Positions 9,195 through 18,369 of a DNA stretch of 36,869 nucleotides are shown here, one piece after another. Both the position numbers and the translations under genes were made by a program. The notes beneath the pieces were generated by a model that was given only the letters and a program-made list of their open reading frames with translations, had not been told where the DNA came from and did no database searches. Source of the stretch: Schoenoplectus triqueter (taxonomy: Eukaryota > Streptophyta > Magnoliopsida > Poales > Cyperaceae); assembly GCA_964058805.1 (NCBI GenBank), contig CAXKVV010001815.1, positions 1-36,869 of the forward strand. The letters are read 5' to 3'. Positions within the stretch are counted from its first letter, which is position 1. The number at the start of each line of letters is the position of its first letter.

Positions 9195-9730
9195 GCGCAA
9201 ATGAATTTAAACAAAGGAAGGAAAGGAAGGTGAACCTGGTGCATGAGCTCTAGACCACTGCCCCCTTTCTCTCCTGCGTGTTGGTGCGTGTGTGCCGTGT
9301 GCATCCAAGTTGGCGGAAGAACCTTCTCCCTCCCTCTTCTTCTCGCCATTGCCCGATTCAAGCACATATCGCGTTTTTCGTTTCCCCTGGCGTCTCACCA
9401 TGACTGTAGGTGATCAAGGAGATGATGATGATCAGGCGATGATAAGACAGAGGCTTTGATGAATTAATTAGTAATGTGAGGTGAATTGAGAGTCGAATTA
9501 AGTGATACCTGAAAACAAGCCGAAGAAGAATGGATGAATTGACACTACGGAGATAAAATTGCGTGACAAGATGGATCCTTTGAGGCAAGGCGACGCCAAT
9601 GGAGATGAATTGGTGAGGTAATTCGAGGTGTGAGATGCTAATTGATCAAAAGAAGAAAATGAGGCAGAAAAGGGATTAGTGAAATTGGAAATGGTGAATG
9701 AATGAAATGGCGTTAAGAGTGATCGTGGAG
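9195..9730. other. Non-coding segment between promoter candidates
   Basis: It holds a C/T-rich stretch near 9258-9350 and only short reading frames on the minus strand. On that strand a donor-like CAG/GTATCA near 9510 and an acceptor-like CTACAG near 9404 would precede a 64-codon frame (9401-9207) rich in basic residues with no recognisable domain. I do not call a gene. Confidence 0.35.
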
Positions 9731-9732
9731 TG

Positions 9733-9992
9733 TTTAAATAGCAAGTAACAGCCTCGGGCCCGCTTGTCAGTTGAGTTATGTGAGTAATTGAGAGTGTGGA
9801 GTCAAACCAAATCGCGGCACAGTCAAAAATCCTAACAGAAACGGTTATACGGCTGCAGCAACAAACACAAACCCATCTGGGCCGTTGATTGAATTAGAAT
9901 GGAGGGTGAGGATGAATCCAAGGTGGCAATCCGAGTGGAAGGCAACCAACCAATCGCAATTGAGATTAATCGGCCTAATTAGCCTATATAAA
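9733..9992. promoter_or_regulatory. Divergent promoter-like segment with outward TATA boxes
   Basis: TATTTAAA reads on the minus strand at 9740-9733 and TATATAAA on the + strand at 9985-9992. The 240 bp between them holds GGGCCGTTGATT near 9880-9891, the kind of GGCCC-containing motif frequent in plant promoters. The + strand start would fall near 10015. No protein-coding ORF follows on either side, so products would be non-coding or belong to an LTR. Confidence 0.4.
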
Positions 9993-10014
9993 CCAAAATT
10001 GGCAGCAACAGTAA

Positions 10015-10145
10015 GGGACAGATCCATACATCCACTAGCAGAGCAATTGAGAGAGCCTATACACTTACATATACATTAGCAGTCATATAGAAGAAGAGAG
10101 ATTACAAAGAGATTGATTGATTAAGATTTCTATCCAGTTTAAGAG
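10015..10145 (+). ncRNA. Candidate first exon of a non-coding transcript (or R-U5 of an LTR)
   Basis: This stretch starts about 25 bp after the TATATAAA box, has no long ORF and ends at a good donor-like GAG/GTAACTG (GT at 10146-10147). A 15-T run at 10305-10319 lies in the presumed intron and an acceptor-like TTCCAG ends near 10620. It is inferred from motifs alone; it could equally be the R-U5 part of the preceding LTR. Confidence 0.25.
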
Positions 10146-10347
10146 GTAACTGTTCATGCATTCAATTGGCAATTCTTTTTTTAATTTCTGTAAATGAATT
10201 TAGAGCTTTGATATAGCTAGTTAAATAGCCAATTGATTTCTTTTCCATTCTTGCTACTGTTTCTTCAAGAATTTGTTCCATTCTTTCATATTTTCTTTTC
10301 TGCATTTTTTTTTTTTTTTCTTTCTTTGAATAATCCTAATCAATGGC

Positions 10348-10742
10348 AATTGACTGAGTCCAGTGAGCCACTGGCCCGATTACAAAGTAATTGGTGAGCC
10401 TTTAGGCCTGGGCCAGTCACAATTATCAAAATTTTACAATTTGAATAATATAGCATATATTCCTTTATGATCTTTTTATTTTTAATCGATTTCTTTGCTT
10501 ATATCTGTCTAACTAATGAAAGATCATGACTTGTTATCCTTTGAGTATCCTAGTTGTATGATTTCTGATTGAATAGATGAACCAATTCTTACAAATTCGA
10601 AGAAATGCACTGATTCCAGCACAAATTGATATACTGATGAAATTCTAGAAGTGAATTGGCTTCAATTAATCCCTATCTCAGCGAGCCACTGGCCCTAGCA
10701 ATGTCTGGGTGAGCCTTTAGGCCTGAGAAGGTATAATTGAAG
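10348..10742 (+). repeat. Two large stem-loops sharing a conserved interior
   Basis: Copy 1 (10348-10424) and copy 2 (10660-10742) share GAGCCACTGGCCC and GGTGAGCCTTTAGGCCTG, 45-48 nt end to end. The flanks differ but pair in both. Copy 1 pairs AATTG, ACTG, GT and CCAG with CTGG, GC, CAGT and CAATT, about 15 pairs with small bulges. Copy 2 pairs CTTCAATTA, T, CC and TCTCAG with CTGAGA, GG, A and TAATTGAAG, about 18 pairs. The closing pairs change together: CCAG/CTGG against TCAG/CTGA. Inside, GCC/GGC pairs suggest two small hairpins, so a branched fold is possible. Function unknown. Confidence 0.7.
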
Positions 10743-10950
10743 ATGTTAGTCCATTAAACATCAACGAATTGAGCCGGTATCGACTGGTACCACACTTCAC
10801 CGAATGAAGCCGTGCTTCAGCATGCTAAAGGACAAAGAAGAACCTCATTTCCTATATCAAATTGTTTAAACATACTAAGGCGATGCTCAATAAGTTTGAA
10901 ATTGTCAAGAATTTTGGTTAATTCTAATGAATTTGGAAGATAGATCATCT

Positions 10951-10988
10951 CGGTACCAATCCCGATCAATACATCTTAATTGGTACCG
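10951..10988. repeat. Perfect 10-bp inverted repeat
   Basis: CGGTACCAAT (10951-10960) and ATTGGTACCG (10979-10988) pair perfectly around an 18-nt loop. A smaller hairpin, TGAAGC/GCTTCA with a 3-nt loop, lies at 10805-10819. Both are in DNA with no ORF. They could be part of the same structured non-coding region as their neighbours. Confidence 0.75.
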
Positions 10989-11239
10989 TCGTGTAGCATT
11001 AACCAATATATAGATCTCTGATCGGATAGAATAAGGAGGTTTCACTCACTAAGGCGACTCTAATGTGATAGCCTGATCGGAGAGAAAGGTCGTCGATCAC
11101 CGGAAACACCATTTCGCGCGAATCTTGAAGTATCGACGAGTCAGGTAAGCAAAGGAGTTTCTTGGCGCAACTATTGAAGTGCTTGCAAATCTTGAAGCTT
11201 ATTGGTGCGTCTGATCTGTTAAGAGTTCAAAAGAAGAAA

Positions 11240-11440
11240 GATCTGGGCCGTAGATCCCTTAAACACGGATCTTAATTAAATCTAACGGCCCAGATATGTT
11301 TAAACATTTAAATAATAACTCTGTGCTAATCTGGGCCGTAGATCCATTAAACACTCATCTCAAACTAATCTGGCGGCCCAAGTGAAGAAGAGAGTTAGAA
11401 AGATGCGCACCAATCATGGCATAGATCTGACGGCCCAGAT
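11240..11440. repeat. Direct and inverted GGCCCA-type repeats
   Basis: CTGGGCCGTAGATCC occurs directly near 11243 and 11331, and inverted forms (ACGGCCCAGAT or GCGGCCCA) occur near 11284, 11373 and 11430. Copy 1 can pair ATCTGGGCCGTAGAT with ATCTAACGGCCCAGAT, and within it GATCC (11253-11257) with GGATC (11267-11271). GGCCCA is a common plant promoter motif, so a promoter role is as likely as a structural one. Confidence 0.6.
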
Positions 11441-11449
11441 TAAGCCCAT

Positions 11450-12638
11450 TAATTAAATAATAACAGAATAGTAATAATATGGAGTAAATAAATGATTTGA
11501 AAATGCTATTGAACTCCAAATTGACTCAAATTTGTTTCTAAAATTTTCTTATTTTCCATACTATTTTTCTATATGATAATATTCTAGTTTTAGAGATATA
11601 ATCATGATAAAACAATTTAAAAGCAAAATACATTACATATATTGATATAGTTGACCTAGCTTTGACTTGTCATTTTAAATACTATAAAAATCCCAAAAAT
11701 ACAAATAAAAATCATAAATAATAACTAGATATATTTTAGTGATTTTTCAAGTGATTTTCCATGAAATAATAATGATGATAATAATATACTATAATAAATA
11801 GTGAGATAAGCCATATTCTTAAAAAAAAATAAATAATAATAGATATTATATTGATATTTTCTGTAAAAAGGATAATAAAATAAATAGTACAAAATATAAA
11901 AAATATAATACCATGGTAATAAATAGTAAAATACATTTTCTTTCATAATAAAGAATGATAATATAGTTTTATAATATGAATTGTATTTCTTTTGTTATTT
12001 CTATACAAAAATATACAATAAAAATACTTTTGATGAATAAAATGAAATAAAAATAATAGTTGTAATAAAAGTATAATAAATTTCATCTCTTATAGCTATT
12101 TTTCAACTAATAATAGTAATAATAAAAATCTTATACTTTTCCATAGATAATAAATAGAGATAATAAAAATAGATATAATGAATAGTATAATAAATAGAAT
12201 AGAATATTAGAATAGAATATTAGTAATGATCTCTCTTAGCTATTATAGATATAAAGAAAAATATAATAAAAAATATAATAATAAAAATAATAATAATAAA
12301 ATAGTATAGCTAACCATCTTTTAATTTTGTAAATAATTCTTACATAATGAATAGTATTACAATATAATAGAATATAATAATAAAATTCTATTACTTTAGC
12401 TATTACAAACATTAAAAAAAAATATATACAAATAAAATCATTGCCATTTTATTTTCTATTATTTTTTTGTAAGTGATTTTCTATAGAATAAATAGAGTTT
12501 AGAAGTAATAAAAATAAAATTCTACTATTTTAGCTATTATAAAATCCCAAAAATATAAATAAAGTTCTAAGTTAATAGCTACCCCTTTTCTTATTATTTT
12601 TGTAAATAATTTTCTACATAGATAAATAGAATAAATAA

Positions 12639-12672
<34 letters not shown>

Positions 12673-12730
12673 GAATATATCTTCATAATAGGAATGATGG
12701 ACTTTGTGCATTTTAGAAATGAATAAACAT
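11450..12730. other. Very AT-rich low-complexity DNA without genes
   Basis: The stretch consists almost wholly of A/T runs such as AATAATA and TATAATA with no supported gene; short minus-strand frames here are rich in Y, I, F and L, as expected from A/T composition. It could be decayed transposon DNA, a matrix-attachment-like region or expanded simple sequence. Confidence 0.6.
12640..12671 (+). repeat. (ATA)n microsatellite
   Basis: About ten uninterrupted ATA triplets end the AT-rich stretch. Confidence 0.95.
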
Positions 12731-13450
12731 GCTCACATAAGGAGTGTAGAGCCACATATGAATATTTGCACAATATTTAGAAAGATATGTCGAGACAAGA
12801 ACATCTTGACATTTGATGAATAATAATAAGATACGTTGAAACAAGAACATTTTGGCGTAGGATGATTAAGGACTTAATAGCAATATGAGAAGATATGTCA
12901 AGACAAGAACATCTTGACATTTGATGAATAATAATAAAATACGTTGAGACAAGAACATCTCGACGTGAAAAGATTAAGGCTTTGATAGTAATATGAAGAA
13001 GATGCGTTGAGACAAGAACATCTTGACGTGAGAAGATTAAGGCTTCGATAGCGACCTGAGAAGATACATCAAGACAGGAACATCTTGATGTTTGATGAAG
13101 AATAACCAGAGCTATGATACTAACATGAAGATATACATCGACTCTGAAGAAGAAGAAACATTACGATGTCCTAGAGAAGTGACATCTTAATGACTCGCTG
13201 CCATGAGCAAGTAACTCATGATCGAATACGCTCACACAAGGGGTGTAGGGCAATATAGTAATTTTGCACAAGTAATGCAACATATAGAATGGCTAGTCGA
13301 GACAAGAACATCTTGACGCTCACCGAAGAATGACCAAAGCCACGACATCAGCATGGAGGGATATGTCGACTTTGAAGATGAAGAACATTACGATGTCCGA
13401 GCGAAGTGACATCTTAATGACTCGGTGTCATGAACAAGTAATTCATGACC
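12731..13450 (+). repeat. Duplicated block of conserved-loop stem-loops (loop CAAGAACA and others)
   Basis: Block 1 starts at 12731 and a shorter block 2 at 13230. Family A has an 8-nt loop CAAGAACA (CAGGAACA once) and 7-10-bp stems, with arms at 12787-12812, 12832-12859, 12895-12920, 12941-12966, 13004-13029, 13066-13091 and 13296-13317. Stems differ yet pair: ATGTCAAGA/TCTTGACAT, ACGTTGAGA/TCTCGACGT, ACATCAAGA/TCTTGATGT. Family B at 13159-13192 and 13386-13419 pairs CATTA.GATGTC with GACATC.TAATG. A companion hairpin changes from CATGAG/CTCATG (13202-13220) to GTCATGAA/TTCATGAC (13427-13449) around CAAGTAA. A GCTCACAY hairpin opens each block (12731-12752, 13230-13251). There is no ORF. Confidence 0.85.
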
Positions 13451-13463
13451 ATTTGAGCTGGCA

Positions 13464-14060
13464 AGACTGAACTCGTCCGTCGACGAGTTTGTCTCCCGAC
13501 TCATTTCCCGAGATTGTGAGATTGAATCGGTCTGTTGGTAGATTCATCCACGAAACAGTGAATGTGAACCGGTCTGTAGGTAGGTTCCTTCACTTACACA
13601 TGCCTCAATGTTGAACTGGCCCAGCGCTTCAGGTTTGACATTGTGTGCAATTGTGTTTCCTAGGTTTATGAATCGGCTTAGTGCTACGAATTCATGATCT
13701 AGAAGATCGGTGAGAAGAAATACGTGGGCCATATCCACCCTTCTCCTGATTCACCAACCTCAAGATCAACCGGCTCAGTGCTTCGAGTTGTATTTTGTGT
13801 GATTGGTTGTTGACTAGTTAAGATTGAACCGGTCTGTTTGTAGGTTTATCTTCTAGATCAACGGAGGTCGAGTCGGTCTGTATGTAGACTCACCTCAAGC
13901 CCCCTATGAAGAGATTAACCTGGTCTGTTGGTAAGGTTACATCTCGAGGTGGCATGGACTGAACCGGTCTGTTTGTAGGTTCGTCCCCCATAAGACAAAA
14001 CCGATCTGTTTGTAGGTTTGTCTTCCATAGATTGAACCGGTCTGTTGGTAGGTTCATCTT
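13464..14060 (+). repeat. Hairpin array with two conserved loops and variable, paired arms
   Basis: Eight family C hairpins have a 12-nt loop GGTCTGTNKGTA (one begins GA): 13520-13548, 13558-13593, 13820-13852, 13864-13896, 13911-13945, 13956-13986, 13992-14024, 14029-14059. The five pairs next to the loop vary but always match: GAATC/GATTC, GAACC/GGTTC, GAGTC/GACTC, TAACC/GGTTA, AAACC/GGTTT; one copy, at 13820, has GAACC/GGTTT with a single wobble. Most have a single bulged base and then 4-5 more pairs. Three family D hairpins have a 13-nt loop GGCYYAGYGCTWC: 13606-13643, 13667-13696, 13762-13796. A further 13-bp stem at 13464-13494 has the same bulged T but only a 4-nt loop. No ORF crosses the array. 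Confidence 0.88.
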
Positions 14061-14377
14061 CCGTAGATCCGTTTTTATAAACTTAGACGACCACTTGCCC
14101 ATCTCTTAACTATACTATTTGCTTTTCTCTTTCAAAGATCCAGAGGTGCCTCGAGGTTCGTAGCCCAGGGTAATTAACGGTGGGGGCTTGCGCCCACCGG
14201 AATCTACAAGAACTCACAATCACTAAAAAACCCCCTGAATGTGCATCCAAATATCTCTAAACGGCAGAATCGGCCGACACCCATTCAGATGCACGCTCGG
14301 GAGGGATCTCCGTGTCCTTCTTCCGCAGAACCCATCGCCCGGCGGCGGTGCGGCGGCGCGCGAAAAAGGGTCGCACA
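14061..14377. other. Non-coding spacer with GC-rich edge next to the satellite
   Basis: No gene is seen. CGGTGGG/CCCACCG flanks an 8-nt loop near 14178-14199, and GTGCATC near 14241 has an inverted partner GATGCAC near 14288. The last 40 bp (14337-14363) are strongly GC-rich (GGCGGCGGTGCGGCGGCGCG), in sharp contrast to the satellite that starts at 14378. Confidence 0.5.
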
Positions 14378-16373
14378 CACGACACTAATTTTGCACAAAT
14401 TAATCAGAACGCATTAAAAACCGCTGTTTAGACGAGCCGTTTGAGTTTTTTCATCATTTTTTGCCACAAAACTACGAATAAATTCGTGAAAATTAGTATG
14501 AATACCCCTAATTATGTCTATTATAAGATTTTTCAATTAACATTTTGATATGAATATTCTACGGCGCTATTTTTTCTTCAAACTTAATTTTGATGCATTA
14601 CAAGCTGCTGTTTAAGCAAGTTGTTTGGGTTTTTCATCATTTTTGGCCTCATAACTACATATAAATTCTTCAAATGTAATATAAAATACTCATAGTTACG
14701 TCTACTAGAAAATTTTCCAACTGATACATCAAATATGAACATTCTGCTATAGTAATTTTGCACAAAAATCAAATAAAATCTACTAAAAACAGCTGTTTAA
14801 ACAGGTTGTTTGTGTTTTCAATAATTTTTTGCCACGCGACTACGCATATATTCGTGCAAATTAATATAAATACTCAAAATTATATCTATTATGAGATTTT
14901 CTAACTAATACATTAACATGAAAATTCCACGACACTAGTTTTGCATAAAACATAATTGGAATGCATTAAAAACTGCCGTTTAAACAAGTCGTTCGAGGTT
15001 TACATAATTTCTTACCGCATACCTTTGAATAAATTCGTGCAAATTAATATAAATACTCCGAATTATGTCTATTTTAAGAACTCCGATCAGTATTTCGATA
15101 TGAACGTTCTACGACAATATTTTTGCACAAGACATAATTCGGGCGCATTATAAACGACGTTTTAAATAAGGTTTTTGACTTTTTCATCTGTCCGGAACTC
15201 ATAACCAAGCATAAATTCGTGCAAATCAATACAAATACTCCAAACCATGTGTGCAATAATATTTTTCAACTGATACACCAATATAAATATCCTCCGACAC
15301 TAAATTCGCATAAAACATAATTAGAATGCACTGAAAACAGCTTTCTAAACCAGTTATTTGAGCTTTTCATAATTTCCGGCCACATAGCTACGCATAAGTT
15401 CGTGAAAATTAATACAAATACTCATCGTTGTGTGTATAATAAGATTTTCTAATTAATAAATCATCTACGACACCACAAAACATAATTTGGATGCATTACA
15501 AACTGCTGTTTAAACAAGTTGTTTGGGTTTTTCGTCACTTTTTGCCTCATAGCTGCGCATAAATTCGTTCAAATTAATATAGATACTCCAAATTATGTCT
15601 ACTATAATATTTTTCAATTAACACGTGAATATAACTATTCTACGACACTAAATTTTCACGGAAAATAATTAGAATGCATTAAAACCCGCTGTTTAAGCAA
15701 GTTGTTTGAGTTTTTCACCATTTCGGCCTCATAACCGCACATAAATTCGTGCAAATAAATATAGACGTTCTTAATTATGCCTATTATAAGATTTTCCAAT
15801 CAATACAACAATACGAATATTCCACCACACTAATATTTTATGAAACTTAATTTTCATGCAACACAAACTGTTGTTTAAACAAATTGTTTGAGTTTATCAT
15901 CATTTTTGGCCTCATAACTGGACATAAATTCATGAAAACTTATATAAATAATCATAATGATGTCCGTTGAATGATTTTGAAATTAACATTTCGATATGAA
16001 CAGCTTACAACGCTAATTTTTGCACAAAGCATAATTAGAATTCATTAAAAACTGCTGTTTAAGCAAGTTGTTTGAGTTTATCATAATTTTTGGCCACGTA
16101 ACCATGCATAAATTGATGAAAATTAAAATAAATACTCCACATTATGCTTATTATATGGTTTTTCAATTAGCATTTCCGTACGAACATTCTTAGATGCTAT
16201 TTTTGCATAAAGCTTTGTTCATATGCATTACAAACTACTGTTTCATCATGTTGTTTTGAGATTTTCATCATTTCTGACCTCATAAGTACACATAAATTCA
16301 TGCAAATCCATATAAGAACTCATAATTATCTCTATTATAAGATTTTCCAGCTAATATGTCGGTATGAACATTC
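14378..16373 (+). repeat. Satellite higher-order repeat copy 1 (array edge)
   Basis: First unit after the spacer, full length. It shares TCTACG/GGAAAATA (near 15650) and TTCCAATC (near 15795) with copies 8-11, not with its neighbour copy 2. Private variants include ATACAACAAT (near 15802) and CTTACAACG (near 16009). Confidence 0.95.
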
Positions 16374-18369
16374 CACGACACTAATTTTGCACAAATTAAT
16401 CAGAACGCATTAAAAACCGCTGTTTAGACGAGCCGTTTGAGTTTTTTCATCATTTTTTGCCACAAAACTACGAATAAATTCGTGAAAATTAGTATGAATA
16501 CCCCTAATTATGTCTATTATAAGATTTTTCAATTAACATTTTGATATGAATATTCTACGGCGCTATTTTTTCTTCAAACTTAATTTTGATGCATTACAAG
16601 CTGCTGTTTAAGCAAGTTGTTTGGGTTTTTCATCATTTTTGGCCTCATAACTACATATAAATTCTTCAAATGTAATATAAAATACTCATAGTTACGTCTA
16701 CTAGAAAATTTTCCAACTGATACATCAAATATGAACATTCTGCTATAGTAATTTTGCACAAAAATCAAATAAAATCTACTAAAAACAGCTGTTTAAACAG
16801 GTTGTTTGTGTTTTCAATAATTTTTTGCCACGCGACTACGCATATATTCGTGCAAATTAATATAAATACTCAAAATTATATCTATTATGAGATTTTCTAA
16901 CTAATACATTAACATGAAAATTCCACGACACTAGTTTTGCATAAAACATAATTGGAATGCATTAAAAACTGCCGTTTAAACAAGTCGTTCGAGGTTTACA
17001 TAATTTCTTACCGCATACCTTTGAATAAATTCGTGCAAATTAATATAAATACTCCGAATTATGTCTATTTTAAGAACTCCGATCAGTATTTCGATATGAA
17101 CGTTCTACGACAATATTTTTGCACAAGACATAATTCGGGCGCATTATAAACGACGTTTTAAATAAGGTTTTTGACTTTTTCATCTGTCCGGAACTCATAA
17201 CCAAGCATAAATTCGTGCAAATCAATACAAATACTCCAAACCATGTGTGCAATAATATTTTTCAACTGATACACCAATATAAATATCCTCCGACACTAAA
17301 TTCGCATAAAACATAATTAGAATGCACTGAAAACAGCTTTCTAAACCAGTTATTTGAGCTTTTCATAATTTCCGGCCACATAGCTACGCATAAGTTCGTG
17401 AAAATTAATACAAATACTCATCGTTGTGTGTATAATAAGATTTTCTAATTAATAAATCATCTACGACACCACAAAACATAATTTGGATGCATTACAAACT
17501 GCTGTTTAAACAAGTTGTTTGGGTTTTTCGTCACTTTTTGCCTCATAGCTGCGCATAAATTCGTTCAAATTAATATAGATACTCCAAATTATGTCTACTA
17601 TAATATTTTTCAATTAACACGTGAATATAACTATTCCACGACACTAAATTTTCACGGAACATAATTAGAATGCATTAAAACCCGCTGTTTAAGCAAGTTG
17701 TTTGAGTTTTTCACCATTTCGGCCTCATAACCGCACATAAATTCGTGCAAATAAATATAGACGTTCTTAATTATGCCTATTATAAGATTTTCAAATCAAT
17801 ACATCAATACGAATATTCCACCACACTAATATTTTATGAAACTTAATTTTCATGCAATACAAACTGTTGTTTAAACAAATTGTTTGAGTTTATCATCATT
17901 TTTGGCCTCATAACTGGACATAAATTCATGAAAACTTATATAAATAATCATAATGATGTCCGTTGAATGATTTTGAAATTAACATTTCGATATGAACAGC
18001 TTACGACGCTAATTTTTGCACAAAGCATAATTAGAATTCATTAAAAACTGCTGTTTAAGCAAGTTGTTTGAGTTTATCATAATTTTTGGCCACGTAACCA
18101 TGCATAAATTGATGAAAATTAAAATAAATACTCCACATTATGCTTATTATATGGTTTTTCAATTAGCATTTCCGTACGAACATTCTTAGATGCTATTTTT
18201 GCATAAAGCTTTGTTCATATGCATTACAAACTACTGTTTCATCATGTTGTTTTGAGATTTTCATCATTTCTGACCTCATAAGTACACATAAATTCATGCA
18301 AATCCATATAAGAACTCATAATTATCTCTATTATAAGATTTTCCAGCTAATATGTCGGTATGAACATTC
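16374..18369 (+). repeat. Satellite higher-order repeat copy 2
   Basis: Carries the variant set TTCCACG/GGAACATA, TTCAAATC, GCAATACA and GAACAGC, and GTGTGCAATA; it groups with copy 3. Confidence 0.95.

Larger units (their letters stand above)
7443..10247 (+). mobile_element. Probable 3' LTR; left edge supported, right edge uncertain
   Basis: The left edge is the TG three bases after the polypurine tract (TGGAAAAG at 7443). CTTTTCCA at 10240-10247 would be its perfect 8-bp inverted end, giving a 2.8-kb LTR with a TATA box at 9985-9992 and about 230 bp of R-U5, a plausible layout for a Tat element. However, CTTTTCCA also occurs near 12136, so the match is weak. A shorter LTR using the TATA box at 9158, or a start at TGTGACACCC (7573), is possible. 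The 5' LTR is outside the window, so neither the LTR pair nor a target-site duplication can be tested. Confidence 0.35.

Noticed and set aside
9207..9401. 64-codon basic frame on the minus strand behind an acceptor-like site
   Set aside because: No recognisable domain, no close relatives visible, and the strand is flanked by overlapping frames of equal quality.
10240..12143. Several CTTTTCCA sites as the inverted LTR end
   Set aside because: The 8-mer occurs more than once in AT-rich DNA, so it cannot fix the right edge of the LTR by itself.
12787..14060. CRISPR array (short repeats with variable spacers)
   Set aside because: The constant part is a loop and the variable parts are paired arms; spacing is irregular, there are no cas genes, and the context is a plant genome.
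12731..14060. tRNA or tRNA-derived SINE, because GGTTC and GAACC recur
   Set aside because: No cloverleaf, no A box at the right distance, no anticodon arm; GGTTC is only one of several arm variants.
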